A stretch of 64,000 nt of DNA from Panicum virgatum (taxonomy: Eukaryota > Streptophyta > Magnoliopsida > Poales > Poaceae). Positions within the stretch are counted from its first letter, which is position 1, and each line of letters starts with the position of its first letter. A program made the position numbers and the translations under genes. A model generated the notes under the pieces. It saw nothing but the letters and a program-made list of their open reading frames with translations. It had not been told where the DNA came from and ran no database searches. The stretch covers positions 13,757,900-13,821,899 of the forward strand of contig NC_053138.1 in NCBI RefSeq assembly GCF_016808335.1, written 5' to 3'. Positions 46,841 to 58,600 of this stretch are shown here, in pieces.

Positions 46841-47599
46841 GAGGTGATGGGTGTAGAACGCACCGAAGAACAGAGGGCTGGTGAAGTGGACAAGGAGGAA
46901 GACGGGGCCGACGGCAAGGACGTATGGCCAAATGTCGGAATGCTCCTGAAGCGTCGTTGCCTGCCCCTCCACGTCCACGTCGCCTGGGGCGAGGCCGACG
47001 CAGACGTACCGACTAAGGATCACCCACGGCGTCGCCATGGGGACTTAGGCGCTTGGCGCAGCAAGCGAATGAGAAAAGGGGGCGCGAGTTGAAGGCAGCG
47101 ATAGGAGGGCAGTGGGGTTTAGGCCGGCTTGAGGGTTGCGATACTTGGTGGGCGATGGGGTACTTATACGGGATTCCAGTGATCACCCGGATATCGAGCA
47201 GGGTGCGACGTGCGAGCACAAGAGTATGTATAACAAGTGCACAAGAGGGAGGCGAGAATCAAGATGGCTCACCGAAAATGGCAGGAGTCGAAGGGGTTGG
47301 TGGCGACGAGGACTGTCAGCTCGCAGATGCCATGGTACGACGCAGAGGAAGGAGTCATTCCTCTCGCGCTCGTCATGGCTGCTTCTTCTGCACCGCGGCT
47401 CCAGAGCGTGCTCAAGGTCGATCAATTTCGTCATGTTCCCGGCGATGTAGATAGACTTGTTCTTGGGAAACAGGGAATGAGCATCAGCAAAGAACAGAGC
47501 AAAGCAGAGGGCATGGACGGAGGCTCACCAAGGAGCGGGAGAGCGACCGAGGAATGCTTGGACTGTAATGCCTCGATTCGCATGCTGAGCCAAGTTAGT

Positions 47600-47950
47600 T
47601 TGGATTGAGTTCTTAGAAATTCCACATTGCGGCTATCACTATTTCTGTTGCTGGGAATAAATCTCAGGTTGAACTGATTTACTTTGTCTGCCAAAATAGT
47701 AAACTCAGGATCACTTAGCATGATGCCCACTAGGACAAGATCGCCTTCATCGACTATTCTGCGAGCTTGCTGATAATGAGCTTCTTCGGATTAGGGTTTA
47801 TGCTCGAGATCGGTAACTCCATCCAGCCGACAGAACTCAGTATCCATTCCAACAATCCAACTGGTTCTAGTTTCAATTGCTACCTGCATTTCCTAGAAAG
47901 CCTCTTCCATGCCATCATCCCAGATATCGACGATTGTTGGCTTGGTATCT
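47600..47950 (-). pseudogene. CAF1-like deadenylase pseudogene, N-terminal part, second copy
   Basis: The minus-strand frame reads KPTIVDIWDDGMEEAF, stop, EMQVAIETRTSWIVGMDTEF (catalytic D and E present), a second stop, then SEEAHYQQARRIVDEGDLVL and FNLRFIPSNRNSDSRNVEFL. It stays in one frame with two nonsense codons, so it is younger or less decayed than its neighbours. No matching C-terminal half is found directly downstream. Confidence 0.75.
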
Positions 47951-49808
47951 TGACCCTCTTCTGAAGTAAGTGGTACTGTGCCAAAGCGGATATCCCGTGG
48001 AAGTCGGCCTAAATGCCACCACAAGGACCCAATCAAATTGACGCACATAGTCAATGGCAACAAACTAATAGTACGTGTTGGCACAAACGCTTACTGGCTA
48101 CACTCGACGTGGCGGCGCGCTCCTGCACGAGACCCTGCGTTGTAACACCCCAGGGGTTCCTACGAAATTAGTGAAACCCTAAACATGCTTAACCAAAACT
48201 AATTGGCTTGATTGTCTGTTGCTCGTCATCGCCGTGGTCAAGTTGGCCACGAACGCCGCCCGCATACGTTGCGCGCGACGCGCAACGCGTGCCCATGCCG
48301 TGCCCATCCCGCCGCACCCTTATCCCTTCGCCTAGGTGCCTCACCCTCTCCTCTCCTTCCCAGACCACACCGGCCTCCCTTGCTTGCGCCCGAGCTCCAC
48401 CACCGGTTGTCCTGGCCACCGAGATCCACTTGGTGGTGAAATCCCACTTCCGGCCATCATCTTCGACAACCAACGGCTAGAATCGAGTTCCCTCGACTCG
48501 CTGAAGCTCATGCTCTCCTCGTTCCATCGCGTTCCGTGAGTTTCTGCACCTGTTCCCGAGCCATGCCGCCGCCGGCAAGCTACTGCTCGCCGCGAGCCGC
48601 GCGCACGCGCCCCTGCGCTGGGCCGCCGAGCGCCCCCGCTCCGCCCAGCCGCGCTGCTTGCCGCGCCGCCCCGCCCCGCCGTCAACCCGTCTCGCCGCCG
48701 GCCAGAACGCCATCACCGACCGCCGCCGTGCACTGCTCCCGTGGACAGCACGCCTCCGGCCGCCTCTCGTCGCTCCAAGACCACCCCAAGGTAGCTCGTG
48801 ACCTCTTGCTCCTCCCCCACCTAGCTCTCGCCGCCGGTGAGCGAGCTCACCGGAATCGAGCTCCCTGAGCCTCCTGTGTTCTAAAAATCGTGACTAGAGA
48901 CCCCAGACAACAATAGAAAGAAGTGCAGGGGCCTTTTTGCGAAGTTCATGACTCAGGTGAATAGTCCTGCGAAGGGTTCTTTTGTAATAAATTGGCTGAA
49001 ACTTTAAAAAATCATAGTAAATCATAGAAAAATCAGAAAAATGCAAACTAAAATTTATTATATTCTTGTTCTAAGATATACAACTTTTCTTATAGGTTGA
49101 TCTTCAATTTCTAAATAGTTTTTTCTCTAATTTACATATTAGTTTAAGTGGCTGTCAATTTTGAAAATACACAGTAATTGGTAGCAAAATGATAAAATGG
49201 TGAAACCAATTTTGTTAGCTTTGTATTCATGCCTAGTATCTGTGGTAATTTTCTTGGATTTGTTTAGGTAAGTTTGGATGCCTTTTCGGAATTAACTTGT
49301 ATAGGACAGCTGAAAATTTTGATTTTTGTAAATAATTCTAGAAAAATGCTTTTACAGCAAATCCAATTTTCGTGAGTTCTTTGTAATTCCCTCTATATGC
49401 CCAGTTTATCCCATGATTTGTGTGAACTGTTTGTTCTCCTAGTTTCAAATTGTTTGCCCTAGGGTTATTTTGCCTAGATAGGGTTTAACGCTCGATTGAC
49501 GTGGTCATAATTGTGTATGTGCCATTGCATGTTATTTCATCTATGTTTCATTCATAGCATGTTATGTTTATGTCACCACATCATACTAATGCATGCGTCT
49601 CATACATGCATTATAGTGACTGAATCGTCGGAGGTCGAACCCGTTGAGCCTGCCGAGTCCAGCGAGCCTAAACCCGGAGTCCCGTTCGTGGTCGAGCCGG
49701 AAGTTAACCAAGGCAAGCAGCTAAGTATGATTCCTTGCTCCTATTTAATCTGAAGTAAATAGTTATCTCACCGGGTAATGTTGGCGTTATATATATATAT
49801 ATGAGTGT

Positions 49809-51158
49809 GGATTTGCTACAACGGTGGCCGGCTGCCCACCCCCCACTGTCAACATGAAACATGTTTATCTGACTGCTATGGTTTCAAGGCGCGTCGCTTC
49901 CGACTGCTAACAACACTGCAAGTTATGTCTGGAAGATGTAGGCTGCTAGGTGTGCAAGGGGTGTGTCCTTTGAAAGTAGTTGGGTGTTTGGCAGAGTAGG
50001 CATTTATTTTAATTAGCCTGTTGGATTGGACGTTCTGGAAAATTACTGCGTACGTAAATTCAACACCCACCCAGCTGGCCTGCGTGCTATTAATCCGGAG
50101 CCTTTCAATGTTGGGTTTGTCTCCATGGATCCATTGCTTCCCTCGATTTTTCTGTGTCTTCCTCTGCCATCACTATTGCCCCCTTTCCTTTGGCCGCTGC
50201 CCACCCACCCACTGTCAATGCTAAACGCATAAAAACTCCCTGCAATGGTCTTTCTGTCCATAGTGCTGATCACGTCTACACATGTAGGGGCATGGCGCAC
50301 CACCGGGGTGTCCTTGCTACGCCTCCTGTTGGTCAGCAGGATACGCCATTCAATGTCCATTTGCTGGGTTGACACGACGTTCCCTGAGAAATAAAAACGA
50401 TTGGACACTTTTGCTGTACGTTGCCGGTACATGGTAAAAAACGGTGTGCCGTGGAGTGAAATGAAGCAGCCAGATGCTAGATTGTCGTACATGCGCTGGA
50501 TACGTTTTAAATGTCACCGATTTCCTTCGTGCAGACCAGAAAAAAAAGGATGGGTCTTCCACGGTTTTTACGAGACGGAAATTTGACACAACGGCGATCA
50601 ATGGGATTGCTTGATGAGACGAGTACCGTCTGACAACGTTTATTGGCGAGCAAAAAAAGGTGATCTACTCCAAAGCGCTGGAAGGAGCGACGCGGGTGGC
50701 GGGGGCGAGCATCGTACGTGAGAGGATGGAGAAGAAGGGGGCAACGCGCAGCTCTGTCGGCATGCCGCAGGCACGTTTCCCACTGGGGCGGCAACCCCCC
50801 CGGCTACGGTGCAAACCCAAGCAGCAACCAGTACCGGGTGAATCCGCACGAGATCTCACTGAACCTGCATGCATCAACCAGCAAATCAATGATAAAAAGA
50901 AATCTGCCGTCCACTCGCACACCCCCTGCATGAAATGTGTGTCAGGTAGGCTAGTACATGCAGTACAGAAAAAAAAAAGCACCCCTCCCTAACCAATCGT
51001 TTCAGCTGTAGCGTGTCAGATGGAAGTTGTAGGCCTGCAAACTAACTGCGCCCATGCCTAGTGACTTAGTTAATTACCCCTGCGATCGTGCCGTCCGATC
51101 GGCATCCAATGTAGCTGCCGTGGAAGGGCAGCTACCACCCGTTGTAGCTGGTAATTTC

Positions 51159-51159
<1 letters not shown>
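49809..51159. mobile_element. Non-autonomous TIR DNA transposon inside the solo LTR
   Basis: The left end GGATTTGCTACAACGGTGG and, on the other strand, the right end containing GCTACAACGGGTGG and TAGCTGCCC form an imperfect terminal inverted repeat. The element sits next to (TA)n on both sides, so the target duplication cannot be measured. At 1351 bp it has no recognised transposase. A subterminal motif (CTGCCCACCCMCCACTGTCAA) recurs at about 50205. A Mutator-like origin is possible. Confidence 0.55.
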
Positions 51160-51240
<81 letters not shown>

Positions 51241-51287
51241 ATATATGTATATGTGTATATATGTATATGTGTATATATGTATATGTG

Positions 51288-51320
<33 letters not shown>

Positions 51321-51350
51321 GTATATATATGTATATATGTATATATATAG
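51160..51350. repeat. (TA)n microsatellite grading into TATATGTG repeats
   Basis: About 75 bp of pure TA followed by GTATATATGTATAT units. The Ile/Tyr open frames over it are translation artefacts. Confidence 0.95.
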
Positions 51351-52849
51351 TATGTATTGCATTCTTGTACCTATCTGCGTGCATTATTCTTTCTTGATTT
51401 GTTATCCTTGTTCTTGGCATTAGTTAGTCAGTTAATTACTTAACCTGACTAGATGCTTAGCCCTACTTAGAATATTTATATCGCTCGCTAGACAGGAATA
51501 GTTTGGAGGATCACATTTACCGGTTACCCTTGATCGCACTGGTTCGGTTTAGTTGTTAAGGGTTTGGTAGCCTCGAGGTTCGAGCGGAATGGTAGGGCCT
51601 AGTGAATGGAGTCACATGGTCAAGTCCGCTTGGATCGTTTAAGGACCGTCCGTGGATGACGTCGGCTTTGAGCACCTTTCCGTGCTACCACATATCCAAT
51701 ATAATTGTACGGATAAGCCAATTACCTTTTTTTGACTTGATCATTGATGTGCAGTCCTAGATACGTGGCTAAGGGCTATGCAGAGAGGCTTAGAGGTGTC
51801 CCCGGGTGGACCTATGTGTAGGAAAGTTTAGAGATGTCCCCGGTGGAAACTAAGTCTCTACGCGTAAGCTAGGTGTGAAGATTTCAATGACCGAGCCTTG
51901 TTGGGAATGGTTGACGTGAGTACCCCCTTGCCCGGCGTGATCGGTTGGGTGAGTCGCATGGTCCTCGCGTCGTGTGGGTAAAGTAGTACACCCTTGCAAG
52001 GTTAAATCAATTCAAATTGCCGCGCTCTCGGTTATGGGCAAGCTCTTTGTCCGTTGAACTCTTCGTAGAAAGTTTCGGTTATGATGGAAATAGTTTACGG
52101 CACCTCTGTGACTCGTTATATGTTATACTCTAATTTAACTAAAAGTTAATGGGGGGTTTTGGGCAATTTTAACTAATCTTGATAGGTGATAGTGTAGATA
52201 GCTCATGCTTATACAATAAATACTTAACCTTAAAGCTTTTACTTGAGCCATTGCATGATCCTTGTTTATTTAATCGCGTAAGTCTTGCGAGTACCTTTTG
52301 TACTCAGGTTGCTTTCTAAACCTAGTTGCAGGTGAGCCGAAATTGGTGTTCGGCCACTTCTACCCCGCTGATCCAAATGCAGGGGAGGAGTAGGTCGTTG
52401 TGGCTGTAATGATGTCCTTGAGCAAGGCATCATTATCTTAGGTATGTTTTTTATCGTAGCCGAACTCCGTGAGAGTATGTAAATACAATAAACTTTAAAC
52501 TTTAAGTTTCTGTTTAATATGACTTTCGTGATCCCAAGGCTTGTAATGTAAGTTAGTTTGAACCCTCCTATATCGAACTTGTAATATTAAATGTGTAAAA
52601 CTGCTCTTTGTGAATCATCGGCAATGTACGTGCTTGTATAACGGTACGTGTGCTTAATCCTGGGCATGTGGCAAACACGTACCGGGACTACCGTGTTTGC
52701 TCTCGTTCTATGTGAATTGTGTTGATTAAGTGCCTCTAAGGTATGGTTTAGCACGTGGCGTGTCGAGAGACGGACACGTGCTAGCCCCCATCTTAAAAGA
52801 TTAATCAATAGTTTCACCTAAACCGAGTGCAAATTGGGCGGTTCTCACA

Positions 52850-53394
52850 ACGCCCTGGCCATGCTCGCGGGGCCCCCGCTCACCGCCTTCAATCTTCTGA
52901 GCTACTATTCAGAAATGAAGTGTTTAATGTGCAGATAAAAAGTACATGCTAATTGCGTAAAATCTGCCATCTCAACTAGTTTAGCTAATTCACTATGTAG
53001 AAGTTGATGAAATCCATTCGGGTAATACGGATAAAAAACAGAAGAATATCTTAATCAGCATGTAAGCTTGATTTGCATACATTGAATATGGAAACAAGCT
53101 AGACTGATATCAGGAATCGTGCAATGTTTTTTATCGTATTGCAAAACAGAAAACTCCACATGATTGCATACTTGCGTACAATATTCAGATAAATTGATCG
53201 TGTAATGTTGTTCCCATTTAAACCATGTAATTGCAAACTACAAGGTTTCCTCAAAAAATTGCAAACCAAGCACTAGATAAACGACACAAGCAGTAATCAG
53301 CAGTGACATCTACAAAGCAGCACATATGATGAAACAACAAGCAAGCAAGCCCAACAGAATTTGCTGAACCGTAGCATTGCTTACCTGGGGCAAC
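52850..53394. other. Spacer before the DUF1618 gene
   Basis: The first part (52935-53060) resembles 43610-43788, the flank of copy B, suggesting a third partial copy of that repeat family. The rest shows nothing recognisable; further exons of the DUF1618 gene were not identified. Confidence 0.5.
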
Positions 53395-54347
53395 ATCCGC
53401 TGGCAGGTCCCATGGAACGATGTAGCCGCCGGAGAGTGGCCGCAGCGGCCCTGGCAATTCCACCAGCTCAGAGGCCTCGCTGTGCACGACTCTGAGCGCG
53501 GGCACATTGATGCCGACGAGGTGTTGCTACAGGAATAAGTAGATTAAGTCAGGGTCCGACGGGCACACGATGGCGAGCCTGGGGACTAGTCGCGGCAGCC
53601 CGGTATTCTTGTAGCTGTCGTCGTCCCAGATCTTCTCGATGCTCATCGCGTACTTCCTGTACCATCTCCATCCGTCCTCACCGTTCATATGTGTCCACAT
53701 GCACACCTTGGCTGCTTCGCCCTCGGCAATGATCTCCACGTACCGCAGCTTGTTCCAGTTGGCGGTGATGCAGCGCTTGGTGTGGATGTCCGGCGTGGCC
53801 TCAGCGAGAGAATGGGAACTCGGGAGATGACGAAACAGCAAACGCGGCTCCCCGAGTGAGATGCCGTAGCTGACGATCCCCCATGAGAGGTCGAACCACC
53901 AGAGCTTGCCGTCGGCGGAGGCGGCGCCGTGGGGAAGCCACTCCCGGTCGTCCGCGGGCAGGGGGTACGCCAAATGCTTGACAAACCACCCATCGCCGCC
54001 CGATTGGTGGTAGACGAGCGTGGCGCGGTCGCTGCCCTTCTCAATCTGGAGCTCAGCGATCATGTATGCCCCTGCATCGTTGGTGTGGAGGACCACGTTC
54101 CCAATGTTGCAGAGGTTGGGGACGCGGTCGCGTCGGTCCGGGACGGGCTCGGCGGAGGGCGCCGTCATGCCCTCAGCCAAGTTGAAGTCGCGCACGAGGA
54201 CGAGCTTGCCGTTTGGGGGGGTGGGGGGGGGGGGGCGACGGCGAGGTACTTGACGAGGAGGTAGAGGGGCCCGGCGGTGATGATGACTGGGTGCTCGTCG
54301 GAGTTGCCTCCGCGGCGCGCGGTGAGGAAGCTGACCCGCGGTGGCAT
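53395..54347 (-). pseudogene. DUF1618 family protein, probably inactivated
   Basis: The ATG at 54347 opens MPPRVSFLTARRGG, a typical DUF1618 start. A C/G tract at 54215-54235 (7 G, T, 13 G on the plus strand) shifts the frame. The downstream frame then holds the DUF1618 core: NLCNIGNVVLHTNDAGAYMI, the hallmark GKLWWFDLSWGI, and RLAIVCPSDPDLIYLFL. An in-frame TAG at 53527-53529 follows, after which the family's C-terminal part continues in frame (QHLVGINVPALRVV) to a possible GT donor at 53394. DUF1618 genes form large, fast-changing families in grasses with unknown function. The homopolymer shift could be a sequencing error; the TAG makes real inactivation more likely. Confidence 0.75.
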
Positions 54348-56100
54348 CTCTCCCTACGAATCCCGGCCAATTCTGAGGACAGGAAAGCAGGTGGCCGTTC
54401 CCGGCTGTCGAATCGGCCGGGTGGACGGTCCATATCGTGCTTCTCCCGGTCATTTTGCAAAAAAAATCTCGAACTTAAGAGAAATCAATCCGTGGTCCAA
54501 GTTCCTCTTTCAAAAAAATTTGCAAAAAAACTCTTAATTTTTCTCAAAATCAACCTGCAGTCCAACAGTACTGGTTGAAGGAAATTTGCAAATAAAACCT
54601 TAAGTTTTCATAAAATCAACCCGCCGTCCTTATCCTCTCTCAGTTTTTTTCAAAAAAACCCTCAGATTTTAATTGAATCAAACCACAACCCGTTTCATCC
54701 ATTACTTCCACACGAGCAACATTATACGTACAATTTAAACACCAAAACGTGTTGGAATCAAAAGTTGCTCAACATAAAATTTAATCAAAAATTCAAAAAC
54801 TACAACTTCATTATAGAGCAAATTTTAAAATTCAAAATGCTTTCGCAATTCATTAAAACAAACATTTACATGCGACCCGTTGCACCTATAATTTTGACAC
54901 CAAAATATCTTTAAATAAAAAGTGATCAATACAAAAGTTGTCTAAAAATTCAAAATCTACAACTTCACTGTATAGCAAAGTTTTTTAAATTCAAAGTATT
55001 TTTATAATTTGTTTAACATAATATTATAATTTACTAAAAATATAATATCGTATCACCGTTCTTCTATAGCTTCTCATGCTACCTCCATAATAACATGTCA
55101 TATTTAGTACAACCACCGCTCTCTTATAAAAAAAATGCGCTACTAATTACAATATACTTTCGCAAATACATTAAGTACACAACTAATTGTGCTCCAACCT
55201 CCTTAATAAATTATCTAACCCTTCTTTCACCACAATTATTTCCATAATCCATTCAACAGAACATATTATTTTGTTAAAAAAATATTGTACTACTGTTTCT
55301 GACGGTTCCTCGTGCAATCTCCACAATAACGTGATATATTTTAATATATTTATAAATTTTTTAAAAATATCACATCTATTAATTATCACATGATTTCACA
55401 AACTATATTAAGTATCCGACTAATTGTGCTCCGCGTCATCACCCTCCGTAATAAATTATTTTACCCTTTCTTTCACCATAATAAATACAGCAACAAATGT
55501 CATACCTCCATTTCGATACCCAAAATATTATAGTACTTAAATATTAACGTCACGACAATTGAATGCTCAAATCATACCAACTGCAACAGCAGGCTGCAGA
55601 CCATGATACCTATGCAAAAATAATGGAACAGTGGATTCAACTTAACTACGTTGGTTTAAAAAATTATATATTTGCATGTACACAACAACTACATGCATGA
55701 ACTAAAATCCACATCAACTACCGTACTACAACGCGGGATACAGACTACAATAGCAACACTATACGTATAATTCGATCACCATTCTTCTATGGCTTTTCAT
55801 GCTACCTCCACAATAATGCATCATATTTAAATATAACCACCACTTCCTAAAAAAATGACACATCTACTAACCGCAATATGTTTTTGCAAATACATTAAGT
55901 ATCGGACTAATTGTGCTCCACCCTCACTAATAAACTATCTTATCCCTTCTTTCACCAAAAAAAAACATTTCAATACCCAAAATAATATTTAAAGTTTCAT
56001 ACAATACAAAAAAATATTAAAAATCAGGTCGTTCCCAGATAGTTTCCAATAGTTACATAACCTTTTAAATTTACAAAACATAGCCATCTTATTTTAAAAA
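54348..56100. repeat. AT-rich non-coding DNA with three diverged repeat units
   Basis: Blocks at about 55060-55240, 55280-55480 and 55780-55960 share CTTCTCATGCTACCTCCA-like, TACATTAAGTA-like and CTAATTGTGCTCC motifs in the same order. No coding potential. Origin unknown; probably an old tandemly repeated transposon. Confidence 0.65.
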
Positions 56101-56301
56101 AATTTTGCAAATATTGTACATTCGTCTTATTTAAAAAAAATTGTGCAAATATTGTCAAGCTTAAGCCATCTTTTGAAGAACTTGTATTGATAAAAACACA
56201 ACAAAAGAAGGAATAATTTGCATAAATTTTTGAATAAGATGAGTGGTCAAATTTAAGACTAAAATATAAAATGACCTGTAATTTGAAACGGAGAGAGTAG
56301 T
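56101..56301. mobile_element. Stowaway-like MITE remnant
   Basis: The right end on the minus strand reads CTCTCTCCGTTTCAAATTAC, a Stowaway-like terminus, followed by the usual internal motifs (TGGTCAAATTT, GAATAAGATGA). The left terminus was not found, so it appears truncated or very diverged. Confidence 0.55.
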
Positions 56302-56724
56302 TGCCAAACATGCATGCCAAACTTGGTGCCATTTTTTTTCATTTGCTCTTGGTACGTAAGTAACATGGTACATTTGGACTATACTAGTGTGCTGGTAAAA
56401 ATAGGAGAAACTTGGAGTGTTAATTGTGGCCCGCTTTTGTTACTAATAGCCATTATGATTATGCCGATTGAATGCTATAGTATTCTAGAACATGAACTTA
56501 TTTTGCTCTCTGAGCTGGTTAAACTGATGTACAATGACGATTTGATCTTTTTGGTAAGTGTTGCCATAATGGAGTTCCCATATTCTGTCATGACCACAAC
56601 GTCCTACTATATAGTAGGGTGTGTAACTAAGATCTCTGGTGAGTTTTTTTAGCATTAAACAACTATTAGAGAAAACACTCCCCCTCCTTTTGAAATGCTC
56701 TTCCGCAAAGTTCGATTTTCTTTC

Positions 56725-57600
56725 TGTTGGAGTAATGGGCTTGGCCCATTCATTCTAAAACATTAAAAGAATTTAAAGCCCACTATTAATGCTAGGGAAT
56801 CAATGCTTAATTCCGTACCGGGAATTGAGGAGGATCTCAACCGACTTAAAAGGTGGACTTCGTGTACACCACTTGTGAAGCCGGTAAGAGGAGGACGGTG
56901 AACCACACGCGCGCGCGCGCTCGCTCGCCTCGCCGGGCCGGGCCGTGGCCGAGGCGCGGCCGGCCGTGCGGTGCGATGGCTATTTTGCCGTTGACAGCAA
57001 TTAATCGTGCAATTAAACGTGCAATTAAATCTGTAATTAATAGCCATAACAGCATCTCCTAAATGACTCTGATGGTGTCCAGGTTCAACGATCCTGAGCA
57101 CCTGAGTCACTATATAAGGAGTGCCATTCCCCTCATCCATTCCGCACCAGAGCACTGAGGCAACTCGGCTCCTCTCTTCTCCCTCTCCAGTTGCAACAAC
57201 TGAGTTCCCCAACGCTAATTTCTGCGCGCACAGAATTAGCGTGAGCAGGCCTCCGAAACCTTGCTCGCCTTGAGATCCTGCACGGGATAGGCGGGCAATC
57301 AGGTTTTTGGGTAACGCTTTAGCGTGACTGCTCAAAAATACTAAGGCTTTGCCCGATTGTACGACTACTTCCTGGTGGACGAGCCGAACGACTACGTCGA
57401 CTACATTCTGGTGGCCGAACGACTGCGTCGACTACATCTTGGTGACCGTTCGCGGGACTGCACTGCGAACTTCTTCCTGCACCGATTTAGTTCGACTACT
57501 TCGACTGAGGCCAACCGAGTAGATGTCTACTCCAGTTGGTAACAGCGCAGCCAATGCCTCCGGCAACGGCCCCGCTTCAGAGTACTCCCTAAAACTTTGA
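56725..57600 (+). mobile_element. Truncated Copia-like element: LTR and start of gag
   Basis: Begins TGTTGGAGTAATGGGC, contains a TATATAAGG box (57110) and a short pyrimidine-rich leader, then a gag-like start at 57523 (MSTPVGNSAANASGNGPASE) that stops after 26 codons. No further pol sequence. The LTR end (perhaps near 57300) and primer binding site could not be fixed. Confidence 0.5.
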
Positions 57601-58600
57601 TTATTTATATTGTTTATGCTTATATGTGTGATAAGTATAAACATGTTCACATGTTTTATTTTACTCCTTAAAGTCATAGAAATATTGTTAGTTTATACAT
57701 TTAATTTTGGAATTAAAATATACCGAAAATTGACTAGATATCTAACACTTTCAGTTGAAACATACAAAAAACGTGGTACATTTTGCTCAAATATTCCTTG
57801 AAGCAAGGTTGAGCTGAATTTATCAAGTCACATCACAACCCAATGTCGCTCCAACATTTCAGCTATTTTGCTAAAAAATAATCGAAATAAATTGTACATA
57901 CATACATACATACATGTGTTTTGTGGATTTAGGTTTATTTCTAATCCTAGCTTAGCCACACAATGAGACAAACAAGCTTGCTCCCACACCCACGCACATC
58001 GGTTGCCTACAGCCCTACACAGAGCGGGGATCGAGAGAGGCAGCGGTTACGGTGGGGGCGAGGAGCGCGGCACAGGTTCGCCTGCGACCCACGCCGGCTC
58101 GGCGACGGAACGGGGCGGCACGCGGCTTACGGGCAGCGCAGCAGGAACGGGAAGAGGGCGAGCGCCTGCGACTGCGAGAGCGCTGCGAGAAGGGGGAACA
58201 GGCGCGGGGGCAGGCGGCGGTAGCTCGGGCGCTGCGTTTCCTGTGGCGTGGAGGGGAAGAAGCTGCAGCGCAAGCGGAGGCAGCTGGGCTGGGCTGGTTT
58301 GGGTCAGGCCGGTGCTGGGCTGGTGGGTTTATCGTGAAAACAAGTGAAGAAAAAGCTTGGGCTGGACCATCACGTGAAAGGAAGAGGAGAGAGGCTGGGT
58401 TTCTCATAGGGCGGAGGTCTATTCATGGCATATACGAAAAATTGAAGTCGCATGGCACATGCATTGTGCTTCTTCTCCGGCGAGCTCCGTCGGCGGCGGC
58501 GGAGGCAGTTTGATTTGAATTTGGTTAGTAGTACTGGCCCAACGGTTGCTCGGAAACAGTCTGCCTTGGTTCTTAACACTGATGATCATCATATTAATTA
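57601..58600. other. Intergenic region, 3' side of the transporter gene
   Basis: AT-rich to about 57960, then GC-rich (57960-58350) with overlapping open frames on both strands that match nothing recognised. A short CATA microsatellite is at about 57896-57914. The last 100-200 bp should hold the transporter 3' UTR. Confidence 0.5.

Larger units (their letters stand above)
48141..52849 (+). mobile_element. Solo-LTR-like block, Tekay-type, with internal insertion
   Basis: Starts TGTAACACCCCAGG and ends GGTTCTCACA. The organisation resembles the 3.9-kb LTR described above: GC-rich proline-coding block near the start, then AT-rich sequence, then long non-coding DNA. No second copy, primer binding site or coding interior is seen. 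I could not find a clean target duplication (flanks TGCGT and ACGCC), so the borders are tentative. A TIR element and a TA-rich tract are nested inside. Confidence 0.6.

Noticed and set aside
51054..51423. Ile/Tyr-rich open frames on both strands
   Set aside because: They are translations of a TA/TATATGTG microsatellite.
55060..55960. Centromeric satellite
   Set aside because: Only three diverged units of unequal spacing, flanked by ordinary genes and transposons.
57963..58513. Overlapping Arg/Gly/Ala-rich frames on both strands
   Set aside because: Random openness of GC-rich DNA; no motif, and the strands contradict each other.
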